Assembly (NCBI GenBank): GCA_019240755.1
Contig: JAFAXS010000030.1
Location: forward strand, 1-56,776
Direction: 5' to 3'
Length of the DNA: 56,776 bases
Source of the DNA: Vulcanimicrobiota bacterium
GTDB lineage: Bacteria > Vulcanimicrobiota > Vulcanimicrobiia > Vulcanimicrobiales > Vulcanimicrobiaceae
Position numbers and translations under genes: made by a program. Shown in pieces: positions 9,447 through 17,325 of the stretch; position 1 is the stretch's first letter; every line of letters starts with the position of its first letter. The notes beneath the pieces are model-generated. The model was given only the letters and a program-made list of their open reading frames with translations. It was not told where the DNA came from and made no database searches.

Positions 9447-9845
9447 ATGCCGGCAGTCCTCACGGTCGATCCACGCAGCGGCGTGCCGATCTACCTCCAG
9501 ATCATCGAACAGGTCAAGCGTTCCGTCGCGCTGGGAGTTCTGCAGGCCGGCGAGCAGCTCCCGACCGTCAAGCAGCTCTCGATCGATCTGACCGTTAACC
9601 CCAACACCGTCGCACGCGCATATCGGGAGCTGGAGCGCGAGCAGGTCATCGAGACGACGCCCGGCCGCGGCTCCTTCGTTCGGCCCGACGGCGTTGCCGA
9701 ATCACCGCGAGTTGCCGCCGATATCGGCCGCGCCGCGTTAACGGCGGCCCTGCGAGAAGCGAAAGCGGTCGGCCTGGGGCGCGACGAGACTCGCGCGCTC
9801 TTCGAGGCCGTCTTAGAGCGTTGGTTTCCAACGGAGAGCACATGA
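9447..9845 (+). CDS. GntR-family repressor, YtrA subfamily
   Basis: A 132-aa regulator. The N-terminal winged helix-turn-helix (residues about 10-75) has the conserved GVPIYLQIIEQVKRSV opening and the recognition helix around VNPNTVARAYRELE. The C-terminal part is only about 55 aa, the short alpha-helical tail that defines YtrA-type members, which normally control ABC transporter operons. GGAG lies 7-8 nt upstream of ATG 9447. The stop overlaps the ABC ATPase start (ATGA). The palindromic operator at 9266-9298 is its probable binding site. Confidence 0.88.
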   Translation: MPAVLTVDPRSGVPIYLQIIEQVKRSVALGVLQAGEQLPTVKQLSIDLTVNPNTVARAYRELEREQVIETTPGRGSFVRPDGVAESPRVAADIGRAALTAALREAKAVGLGRDETRALFEAVLERWFPTEST

Positions 9846-10756
9846 GCACGATTACGATTTCAAACTTGCACAAGCGTTACGGCAGCGTCGCGGCCGTGGA
9901 CGGTGTGACGTTGGAGATTCCAACGTCCAGCGTCTTCGGCATCCTCGGCCCCAATGGCGCCGGCAAGACGACGATCTTCAAATGCATGCTGAACCTCGCT
10001 CAACCGAACGCCGGCGCAATTCGCTATGAGGGCCGCCCGTTGAGCGCGCCCCTGTTCGAGCGCATCGCGTACGTGCCCGAGCGCAGCGTGCTGTACGACT
10101 GGATGACCATCGCCGAGCACCTCGAGATGAATCGGCGCGCGTATGCAACCTTCGACTCCGGCCGAGCCGGCGAGCTGCTCGAGCAGTTCAACGTCGATCG
10201 CCGCAAGCGGGCTCGCGCGCTCTCCAAAGGGATGCGCACCGCTGCCATGGTCGCCTTCGCCTTTGCGCGCAACGCCGAAGTCTTGATTTTGGACGAGCCG
10301 ACCGGTGGTCTCGATCCCGTCAATCAGCGACACGTCTTGAGTTTGATGATCAACGAGGCGGCGAGGGGAAACTCCGTGATCTTTTCCTCGCATCAAATAG
10401 GCCAGGTAGAACGGGCAGCGGAACGGATCGCCATCGTCGACCGCGGACGCCTCGTCTTGGAAGGCCTCGTGGACGATTTGAAGGCCGACCGGAAGATCGT
10501 GGAAGGCATCTTTCCCGACACGCGCTTCCGGCTAGATGGAATCGCCGACGATGCACGCGTGGCGCGGACCGACCGAACCGAGCGAATCGTTCGGCTCTTG
10601 GTTACCGCCGGGGCCGACGAAATAGCGCAGCGCCTCTCCGGGACGGGCGCGACGGCCGTGCGCGTGCTCGATCTCAACCTCGAAGATATCTTCCTGTACG
10701 CGGTGTCGCCGGCAACGGCCACTACCGATGTTATTGCAGAGGAAAGGGTTCTATGA
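9842..10756 (+). CDS. ABC transporter ATP-binding protein
   Basis: A 304-aa ATPase. Walker A is GPNGAGKT (residues 36-43) and Walker B is LILDEPTGGLD (148-158). The signature motif is unusual: LSKGM (127-131) instead of LSGGQ. After residue 220 there is an additional C-terminal domain typical of ABC-2 exporters of the YtrB/CcmA-like class. It is translationally coupled on both sides (ATGA overlaps with the GntR gene and with the permease). Together with the permease it should form an exporter, possibly for a peptide or envelope-stress signal as in other YtrA-controlled systems; the substrate is unknown. Confidence 0.88.
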   Translation: MSTITISNLHKRYGSVAAVDGVTLEIPTSSVFGILGPNGAGKTTIFKCMLNLAQPNAGAIRYEGRPLSAPLFERIAYVPERSVLYDWMTIAEHLEMNRRAYATFDSGRAGELLEQFNVDRRKRARALSKGMRTAAMVAFAFARNAEVLILDEPTGGLDPVNQRHVLSLMINEAARGNSVIFSSHQIGQVERAAERIAIVDRGRLVLEGLVDDLKADRKIVEGIFPDTRFRLDGIADDARVARTDRTERIVRLLVTAGADEIAQRLSGTGATAVRVLDLNLEDIFLYAVSPATATTDVIAEERVL

Positions 10757-11766
10757 ACTACGTTGAGTGGCTGCGCGTTCGCAACTTGCTTCGGATCGTC
10801 GCCATCATTCTTGGAGTCTTACTCGTGTTGGCGGTCGTCCTACGGATCTCGGTCGCGCGCTATACGACGCCCGCGCACTGGATCAGCCAAATCGAGGGCC
10901 AACCGGACGTGAAGGTGCAGCACGTTACGCTGCCCGACGGCACGAAGCGAACAATAGTGGATCATCCCGCCCAAGGCACGCACGTGGTCGTGGACGACCG
11001 CGGGTATGCGGGCACCCACATCGTCGTTACGGAGCCGACCAAGTCGCATCACGAGAACGACAACTTCAGCGTCGGAAGCGTTTCCGTATCCGAATCCAAG
11101 CATGGATCGGTGAAGACGACGGTGATCGATACGAACGGCGCCGTGCCGATGATCTACTACATGGCCTTGGCGGATCTCGTGGCGCTGATCGTCGCGACGA
11201 TGCTGGCCGCCCCATTCGCCCGCGAGGCCGACGGCCATCTCGAGGTCGCGCTGACGAAGCCGATACCCCGCGCTCGATACGCGATGGAAGCGATCGCGGC
11301 CGACGTGGCCGGCATCATCGTAGCGTCGTTGCTGACCATCGCCGCGCTCTACATCTGCCAACTGCTCTTCGAGTCGCCGCGACTCGACTTCAGCGGCGTC
11401 AACGCCCGCGCGATCGCAATCGGCATCGCGTGCCCGCTCGCGTGGTACGCCCTGGTCTGCGCCGCGACTACGTGGATGCATCGCGCGTTCGGTGCGGTGC
11501 TGGGCTTTGCGTGGCCCGTTGCGATTCTCGTCGGCGTCCTCGCGGCGATCCACCCGCGCAACGTCGTCGGCCTTTTCATCCACGACGTTGCATGGGTGCT
11601 CTCGCGTTTCAATCCGATCAGCTACGTCACGTTTCCCAACGAGCCCACCTCCGCAGCCTTTTTCGCATCGGATCCGACGTTCTTGCCGCGACTCGCGGTC
11701 ATGCTACTGATGTTTGTCGTCTATAGTGGCCTCGCCATGGTCAAATGGCAGCGCATGGAGGCGTAA
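10753..11766 (+). CDS. ABC-2-type permease with large extracytoplasmic loop
   Basis: A 337-aa membrane protein. One helix at residues 13-36 is followed by a polar extracytoplasmic domain of about 95 residues containing repeated 'TxVxDxxG' beta-like segments, then a cluster of about five helices from residue 133 to the end. This is the layout of ABC-2 permeases with a large first loop. It overlaps the ATPase stop (ATGA), so the two subunits are made together. The big loop may bind the exported substrate or sense envelope conditions. Confidence 0.8.
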   Translation: MNYVEWLRVRNLLRIVAIILGVLLVLAVVLRISVARYTTPAHWISQIEGQPDVKVQHVTLPDGTKRTIVDHPAQGTHVVVDDRGYAGTHIVVTEPTKSHHENDNFSVGSVSVSESKHGSVKTTVIDTNGAVPMIYYMALADLVALIVATMLAAPFAREADGHLEVALTKPIPRARYAMEAIAADVAGIIVASLLTIAALYICQLLFESPRLDFSGVNARAIAIGIACPLAWYALVCAATTWMHRAFGAVLGFAWPVAILVGVLAAIHPRNVVGLFIHDVAWVLSRFNPISYVTFPNEPTSAAFFASDPTFLPRLAVMLLMFVVYSGLAMVKWQRMEA

Positions 11767-11768
11767 TC

Positions 11769-11921
11769 ATGGAACTACTCGGCACGAATTTTACGCTCTC
11801 GCTCGGCTCGTGGCGCCTCCGCTTCGTGCTCGCGCTCGAAGACGCCGACGAACTGCCCAAGGAGAAAAAGCCGATCCCGCACCGCGTGCGCATCGTCCCT
11901 GAAGACGAATACGTCCGCTGA
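11769..11921 (+). CDS. 50-aa micro-ORF closing the GntR/ABC operon
   Basis: A small ORF that starts 2 bp after the permease stop and encodes 50 residues: an amphipathic N-terminal half (MELLGTNFTLSLGSWRLRF) followed by an acidic/basic C-terminal tail ending EDEYVR. No family is recognised. Tight spacing and a codon pattern like its neighbours support it as a real gene. It may be a small partner of the exporter, a cargo, or an immunity-type peptide; none of these can be chosen from sequence. Confidence 0.55.
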   Translation: MELLGTNFTLSLGSWRLRFVLALEDADELPKEKKPIPHRVRIVPEDEYVR

Positions 11922-12076
11922 TTTTTGAGGCGGTTCGCCGACATAATGCCTCGGAGACGCTCGTCGCGGCGCGTCCATGCGCCGCTCCTGCTGCCGTGCG
12001 GCTCGCTCTCGGCATCCTTGCCTCCGCTCGCCGTCACGAGCCTCCACGGCATTACGTCGGCGAGCCGCTGATTCTT
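11915..12076. repeat. long imperfect inverted repeat between convergent operons
   Basis: Arms of about 40 nt (11929-11971 and 12029-12069) pair imperfectly; the core CGCCGACATAATGCC (11936-11950) matches the inverse of 12048-12062 with one mismatch. Inside lies a second perfect hairpin, GCGGCGC/GCGCCGC (11966-11985). A 12-bp direct repeat (CCGCTGATTTTT at 11915, CCGCTGATTCTT at 12065) flanks it. It could be a bidirectional terminator, a MITE/REP-like element or a structured RNA. It covers most of the 189-bp gap between the micro-ORF and the binding-protein gene. Confidence 0.7.
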
Positions 12077-12110
12077 TGGCAGTATTAGTTAGCGGGGGCG
12101 CAGAGAGGGT

Positions 12111-13289
12111 TCATAGTACGAAGCCGGTGCGGATCGCAGGGCGATCGTATTTGAAGCCGTCTTTGTGAACCGTGTATAGGTAAATGTTGGGGATCAGTGG
12201 GTCGCCGCTGATGTTGAAGCCGAACTGCCCCACGATCGTGGTGAATACCCCGCCGCTTTGCAGCGAACGCAGCACCGTCGTGCGCGTCGTGGCGTTGGCG
12301 CGCTGCGAGGCGGAGATCAGCAGTTGCGCGGCGCCGTACGCGTAGGCTGAGAAGGCAGTAACCTGGCTCACTTCGCGCTCGAAGTCCGTGACGAGCTGCA
12401 CCGCGCTCGGGACGCGCGTCAGCGGCGGAAGCGGCGACGCAACGTACGCGCCGTCGAGGACGCTGGCGTACGTTTCAATAGTCTGCGTGTTGTAGAAGCC
12501 GTCGCTCGCACCGAAGTCGCCTCGGTAGCCCGCGGCGCGCAGCGCTTCGGCCACCGGGCCGAGCTCCGCGGTCTTGCCGGCCAGGAAGACGTACTGCGGC
12601 GAACGATCGAGCACCGTTCGCGCGGCCGCGGGCGGCGTCGTGGACTTGAGCGGGAAGAGCACGACGTCGGCCGGATGGCCGTCGCGCTTCGCTTCCGTCA
12701 CGAAGCCTTGCGCGACCTCGTAACCATAATCGCCATCGAACGCGACGGCGATCGCGGGCACGCCTCGCTTGCCCTCCAACGCGGCGCCGGCGAACAGCCT
12801 TCCGGCGGTGCTGTCCTTGGCCGGGAGGCGATAGACGTTATGAAAGCCGCGCTGCGTCACGGCGTCGGCCGTCACCGTCGGCACGACGACCGCAAAACCC
12901 GTATTGGCGTAGCGTCGCAGCGCGGCGAGGGTCATCGCGGCGCTAAGATTGCCGACGATGGCGACGACAGTGGAGTCCCCCGCGGCCACGTTGGCGTTCG
13001 CCGCAGCCAGCGCCGGATCGTCGCGGTCGTCGAGCGGACGTACGCCCCACACGTGCGAGACGGGCGCGTTGAACCGATTGGTCTCGTCCACTGCCGCCGT
13101 TACGCCCTTGACGATCTCGTTGCCGTATTTTTGCAGGTCGCCCGACAGCGTGACGTTGACGGCGATCGTGAGCTGCGGCAAAAACTGCGGCGCGCCGATC
13201 GGCGGCGGAAGCGTTTGTGCCTTGATCGGCAACGCCCGGCCCGCCAGCACGGCGGCCGCCGCGCATCCTACAAAATGACGCCGCCTCAC
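12111..13289 (-). CDS. ABC-type substrate-binding protein (Leu/Ile/Val-like)
   Basis: A 392-aa periplasmic binding protein of the Peripla_BP_6 fold. It has an N-terminal Tat-like signal (RRRHFVG followed by an Ala-rich core), then two alpha/beta lobes beginning near LTIAVNVTLSGDLQKYG. The GTG start at 13289 overlaps the UbiA stop (GTGA), so it is translated with UbiA. The frame is open upstream to 13871, but that is antisense shadow. No permease or ATPase gene is nearby, which is odd for this family; it may bind an aromatic precursor for the UbiD/UbiA pathway or serve as a sensor. That link is inference. Confidence 0.8.
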   Translation of the reverse strand: MRRRHFVGCAAAAVLAGRALPIKAQTLPPPIGAPQFLPQLTIAVNVTLSGDLQKYGNEIVKGVTAAVDETNRFNAPVSHVWGVRPLDDRDDPALAAANANVAAGDSTVVAIVGNLSAAMTLAALRRYANTGFAVVVPTVTADAVTQRGFHNVYRLPAKDSTAGRLFAGAALEGKRGVPAIAVAFDGDYGYEVAQGFVTEAKRDGHPADVVLFPLKSTTPPAAARTVLDRSPQYVFLAGKTAELGPVAEALRAAGYRGDFGASDGFYNTQTIETYASVLDGAYVASPLPPLTRVPSAVQLVTDFEREVSQVTAFSAYAYGAAQLLISASQRANATTRTTVLRSLQSGGVFTTIVGQFGFNISGDPLIPNIYLYTVHKDGFKYDRPAIRTGFVL

Positions 13290-14134
13290 CGATAGCCGCC
13301 CACGGTCGTCAGTAAGAAGCAGATTGAAAAGATCATGTTTGAGACAAAGACCCGTTCGTTGATGACGAAGAGATTCGCTCCGGTGCCGAAGAGATAGCGT
13401 TCGTATAGAATTAGAACTCCCACCGCTGCGACGCCGAGATAGTACATGCTTCCCGCCGCATCGAGCACCCCGGCGCCGGCCAGCAGCAGCAGCATCGCGA
13501 GATGCAGCGCGAACGGCAACGTTCGGGCGCTGCGCTCGCCGAAGCGCACGGGCAGCGACGCGATGCCCTGCTCGCGGTCCACTCGCAGATCCATCAGCGC
13601 GTAGATGATGTCGAAGCCGGCAACCCAGAGCGTTACCGCGATGAAGAGCAAGAGCGCGGGTAGCGTGATCGCGCCCGCAACGGCGACATAGGCCCCCAGC
13701 GGCGCGAGTCCGTCCACGGCGCCCAAGACGAAGTGGCCCATCCACGTAAAGCGTTTGCAGAGAGGATAGACCAGCAAGAGGACGACGGCAATCGGCAACA
13801 GCTCGAAGCACAACGGATTGAGTTCCAACGCCGCCCACGCGAGCAGCGCAAGCCCAATGACGGTTGCCCACACCATTGTGGAGGGCGCCAGTGCCCCGCT
13901 CGCCACGGCACGCCGCGCCGTGCGAGGATTACGCGCATCGATCTCGCGGTCGAGAAAACGGTTTGCCGCCATGGCCGCCGTTCGCGCGCCGAGGACTGCC
14001 AGCGTAATCCAGCCCAGCGTCGGCAGCGGCGGAATGCCGCGCGCCGCTAGGATTGCGCCGACGTAGGCAAACGGTAACGCAAAGAGCGTATGCTCGACGC
14101 GGATCTCGCGCAAAAATATCCGCACCGAATTCAC
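13286..14134 (-). CDS. UbiA-family aromatic prenyltransferase
   Basis: A 282-aa membrane protein with about eight helices. The first Asp-rich motif is NRFLDREID (Asn58, Asp62, Asp66) and the second is DLRVDREQG (Asp182, Asp186). These bind the Mg-polyprenyl diphosphate. The GTG start at 14134 overlaps the UbiD stop by 4 nt. Pairing with UbiD fits either a 4-hydroxybenzoate route or the MqnP/MqnL steps of the futalosine menaquinone pathway; the latter would suit a cytochrome b/Rieske respirer, but sequence alone does not decide. Confidence 0.88.
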   Translation of the reverse strand: MNSVRIFLREIRVEHTLFALPFAYVGAILAARGIPPLPTLGWITLAVLGARTAAMAANRFLDREIDARNPRTARRAVASGALAPSTMVWATVIGLALLAWAALELNPLCFELLPIAVVLLLVYPLCKRFTWMGHFVLGAVDGLAPLGAYVAVAGAITLPALLLFIAVTLWVAGFDIIYALMDLRVDREQGIASLPVRFGERSARTLPFALHLAMLLLLAGAGVLDAAGSMYYLGVAAVGVLILYERYLFGTGANLFVINERVFVSNMIFSICFLLTTVGGYR

Positions 14135-15657
14135 GGCGTCCCCCGCTCTTGCAGCAGGCGCTGATAGGCCTCCATTCCCTGCCCCGACCAAGCGTCGGGG
14201 ACGACGTGACGCACGAGTCGGTCGAGACCGTAGGCTGCCCAACGCTGTGTGACCAATGCACGCGTCGCCTCGTCCATCCGCATGTCGGGTGGCCACTGCC
14301 GGTCGTATCCTTCGGATGCATCCTTGCGCGTTGCGTCAATGCCGATCTTCATACCGTACGCGATGCTATACGAGCCGTGGTCTAGATCGTCAACCGGGCC
14401 GGGCATGGTGACGACGTCACGCTCCGGCGCCAAATTGTTCAAGACGAACCATGCAACCTCGCGGGGCGCTTGCACGTCGACGTCGGCGTCCACGACGATC
14501 AGCACCCGCGTGAGCATCATCATGTGCCCCAGGCCCCACAGCGCGTTCATGACCTTCTTCGCGTGTCCGGGATAGCGCTTGCGAATCGAAACGAGGGCGA
14601 GATTATGGAAGCCGCCTTCGACGGGAAGATTCAGGTCGACTACTTCGGGCAGCATCGCCTGCAAGAGCGGCAAAAAGATGCGTTCCGTAGCCTTCCCGAG
14701 CCACGCGTCTTCCATCGGCGGCTTGCCCACAACGGTCGCCGGATAGATCGGGTCGCGCCGGTGCGTCATGCACGTAACGTGAAAGGTTGGATACCGGTCG
14801 GACAGGCTATAGACGCCGGTGTGGTCCCCAAAGGGTCCTTCCGTACGCAAGTCTGCGTTGTCAACGTACCCCTCCAGCACGAACTCGGCGTCGGCCGGCA
14901 CCGGAAGATCCACGCTCTTGGCGGGAAGCAGCTCGACCGACTTTCCGCGCAAGAGGCCGGCGAACGAGAACTCGTCGAGCAATGGCGGCAACGGCGCGGT
15001 GGCGGCATACGTCAGCGCCGGATCAGCGCCAATCGCCACGGCGACCGGAACGCGATCGCCCCACTCGTCGGCGTGCGCGCGCCCGTGCTTGTGCCGTTGC
15101 CAGTGCATCGCCGTTTCCCGTTTGCCGTAGACCTGCATGCGGTAGACGCCCGCATTGAGCCGTCCGTTGCGGGGATCTTTCGTGATGACGATGGGCAGCG
15201 TGATGAAAGGGCCGGCATCGAGCGGCCATGTCGTCAAAACCGGAAGGACGCTTAGATCGGGCTCCGCGAGCACGACGTCGTGCGCCGTCCCGGCGCGCGA
15301 CGTTTTCGGTATGGCGCTCGCGAAACGAGTCAAGCGAAACGCACCCCAAAACTTCTCGGGCAGCGAATCGCCGGGCGGCGAGATATCGATGAGGCGGCGA
15401 ACCCGCTCCTCGACCTCGCGCAGATTCGTTGCATCCAATGCCATCGCCATCCGCCGCTCCGATCCGAACTGATTCGTAAGAACGGGGAACTGCGAATCGC
15501 GCACGTTAGTAAAGAGCAGCGCCGGGCCACCGGCCTTCACGACGCGCTCGGTGATCTCGCTGATCTCGAGCCGCCGGTCGACCGGCGCGCCGATCACGTG
15601 GAGTTCGCCCGCCTTTCGTAACGCCCGTACGAAGGCAGCCAGTGAATCGAACGGCAT
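14131..15657 (-). CDS. UbiD-family prenylated-FMN decarboxylase
   Basis: A 508-aa cytoplasmic decarboxylase of full family length. It opens with the conserved LRKAGELHVIGAPVD and carries typical UbiD stretches ('VVGKPPMEDAWLG', 'LNLPVEGGFHNLALVSI', 'DHGSYSIAYGMKIGIDAT'). UbiD enzymes decarboxylate aromatic acids with prenylated FMN. Coupled expression with UbiA points to quinone biosynthesis (UbiD or MqnL role). No UbiX flavin prenyltransferase is in the window. It starts 69 bp after the histidine kinase stop, on the same strand, so readthrough from the redox cassette upstream is possible. Confidence 0.88.
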   Translation of the reverse strand: MPFDSLAAFVRALRKAGELHVIGAPVDRRLEISEITERVVKAGGPALLFTNVRDSQFPVLTNQFGSERRMAMALDATNLREVEERVRRLIDISPPGDSLPEKFWGAFRLTRFASAIPKTSRAGTAHDVVLAEPDLSVLPVLTTWPLDAGPFITLPIVITKDPRNGRLNAGVYRMQVYGKRETAMHWQRHKHGRAHADEWGDRVPVAVAIGADPALTYAATAPLPPLLDEFSFAGLLRGKSVELLPAKSVDLPVPADAEFVLEGYVDNADLRTEGPFGDHTGVYSLSDRYPTFHVTCMTHRRDPIYPATVVGKPPMEDAWLGKATERIFLPLLQAMLPEVVDLNLPVEGGFHNLALVSIRKRYPGHAKKVMNALWGLGHMMMLTRVLIVVDADVDVQAPREVAWFVLNNLAPERDVVTMPGPVDDLDHGSYSIAYGMKIGIDATRKDASEGYDRQWPPDMRMDEATRALVTQRWAAYGLDRLVRHVVPDAWSGQGMEAYQRLLQERGTP

Positions 15658-15726
15658 GGCGTCGTCACTTACGCGGCGGCAGAGCCGTATCCGCCCGCGC
15701 GCGCAAAACCTCTGAAGATGCTGTGA

Positions 15727-16674
15727 CTATGCGTGGTATGCGGGAATCGCGGTGACGAATCGAGCGCCGCCGCCGGGGGCCTCCTCGATGCTGATGCTGC
15801 CCTCGTGCGCGCGGGCAATCCAGCGGACGATCGCCAGACCGAGGCCCGTGCCGGACGCGTCGTCGTTGCGGCGATAAAAGCGCTCGAATACGAGCTCGCG
15901 CTGCGCCGGCGCGATGCCGTCGCCGTCGTCCTCTACGATCAGCTCGCAGGTCGCATCATTGCATTGCGACGCGATCGTTACTCGTTCGCGCGCGTGGCGC
16001 ACGGCGTTGTCGAGCAGGTTGCGCGCCAGCTCGCGCAAGCGCCGCGCGTCGCCATCCACGACCGCGCTCTGCGCGGCGCTCTCAATCCGGATGTCGCGCG
16101 CTCCGGCAATCGGCTCGATGTCGGCAACGGCGGCCGCAACGATGGCGGCGAGGTCGACCGGTTCGCATTGGAGCACGCCTCGCGCCGGATCGCGCGCTAG
16201 GGTGAGGAGATCGCCGACAACGTCCGACGCGTGGAACGCGCTGCGAATGATCGCCTCAAAGGCGCGCGCACTCTCCGGCGATGCGCCGCTGCGGGCCGCC
16301 TGCGCGATCGCCGAGATTGCGGTCAGCGGCGAGCGCAGTTCGTGAGCGGCGTCGGCCGCAAAAAGGCGCTCGCGCTCGCGCGCGGCTTCAAGCGGCGCGA
16401 TCGTGGCGCGGGCCAAGAGGTATGATGCGACAGCCACTAGTGCGATCAGCGGTGCATCGATCGCCAGTATGGTAACGAGCACGCTGCGCATCGTTGATGC
16501 AAGCCCGATGCGCCCTTCCGGCGTGCCCAATACGGGAGCGAGTATCGAGGAATACTCCTGCCGCATGAAAACGTACGCTCCGGCGCTCAGCGCGGCGAGA
16601 ACACACGCGAAGATCCCGAGATAGAGCGCCGCCGCACGCAGCGTTAGGGATGCAAGCGGTATCCGATACCCCAC
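15727..16674 (-). CDS. sensor histidine kinase of the redox cassette
   Basis: A 315-aa membrane kinase. It has two helices (about 10-36 and 63-88) with a short periplasmic loop, an H-box with phospho-acceptor His111 (AAHELRSPLTAI), an N-box (NLLDNAVRH), G1 (DDGDGI) and G2 (GTGLGLAIVRW). It overlaps the response regulator by 31 nt, so the pair is co-translated. The loop is too short for a ligand-binding domain, so it may sense membrane or redox state or work with a partner. It is the last gene of the cupredoxin/porin-cytochrome cassette and probably regulates it. Confidence 0.88.
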   Translation of the reverse strand: MGYRIPLASLTLRAAALYLGIFACVLAALSAGAYVFMRQEYSSILAPVLGTPEGRIGLASTMRSVLVTILAIDAPLIALVAVASYLLARATIAPLEAARERERLFAADAAHELRSPLTAISAIAQAARSGASPESARAFEAIIRSAFHASDVVGDLLTLARDPARGVLQCEPVDLAAIVAAAVADIEPIAGARDIRIESAAQSAVVDGDARRLRELARNLLDNAVRHARERVTIASQCNDATCELIVEDDGDGIAPAQRELVFERFYRRNDDASGTGLGLAIVRWIARAHEGSISIEEAPGGGARFVTAIPAYHA

Positions 16675-17312
16675 ACGGTTTCAATCACGTTGGCCGCCCC
16701 GAGCACCTTCAATTTGCGCCGCAGCTGGCTGACGTAGACGTCCACGATGTTGTTCGAGCCGTCGAAATCATAGTCCCAGACTCGCTCGACGATCTGCTCG
16801 CGGGAGAGCGCCAGGCCGACGTTGCGCGCCAGATATTCGAGCACCCGGAACTCGGTGGCCCCCAGCGTGACCGGCTTGCCGTTGTAGTGCACGGAGCGCG
16901 CCGCGAGATCGATGCGCAAGGCGCCGGCTTCGACGACGCCCACGACGGGGCGTTCGCCGCGCCGGAGAATCGCCGAGATGCGCGCGATCAGCTCTTCCTC
17001 GGCGAACGGCTTTGCAAGGTAGTCGTCGGCCCCGCAGTTCAGGCCGGCGACGCGATCCTCGACGGCATCGCGCGCCGTCAGCATCAGGATCGGCGTCTGC
17101 ACGCCTTCGGCGCGCGCGGCACGCGCCAAGGCGAATCCATCCATGCCGGGCAGGCCCACGTCGACGACCGCCGCGTCGTAGCAACGGCGCAGCAGGTGAT
17201 CGAGCCCCGCTTCACCGTCGCCCACGACGTTGGCCGCGTACCTCCGCGTTTCGAGCATCTGCCGGATGGCTTCCGCCACCGGAGCGTGATCTTCAACGAC
17301 GAGCACTCGCAT
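16644..17312 (-). CDS. OmpR-family response regulator
   Basis: A 222-aa two-domain regulator. The receiver domain has the acidic pocket near Glu7/Asp8, phospho-acceptor Asp51 (VVDVGLPG), Thr in MLTARD and Lys in LAKPF. The C-terminal winged helix ends with VWGIGYRLHP. It starts 13 bp downstream of the porin-cytochrome stop, and the kinase follows with an overlap. It resembles copper- or envelope-responsive regulators (CusR/QseB-like), which fits control of the neighbouring cupredoxin genes, but the similarity is only at family level. Confidence 0.9.
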   Translation of the reverse strand: MRVLVVEDHAPVAEAIRQMLETRRYAANVVGDGEAGLDHLLRRCYDAAVVDVGLPGMDGFALARAARAEGVQTPILMLTARDAVEDRVAGLNCGADDYLAKPFAEEELIARISAILRRGERPVVGVVEAGALRIDLAARSVHYNGKPVTLGATEFRVLEYLARNVGLALSREQIVERVWDYDFDGSNNIVDVYVSQLRRKLKVLGAANVIETVWGIGYRLHP

Positions 17313-17325
17313 TGCGTTTGCCTCC

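Noticed and set aside
13290-13871. Extension of the binding protein beyond GTG 13289
   Set aside because: Overlaps the conserved UbiA reading frame; the GTGA junction gives a better start with a signal peptide.
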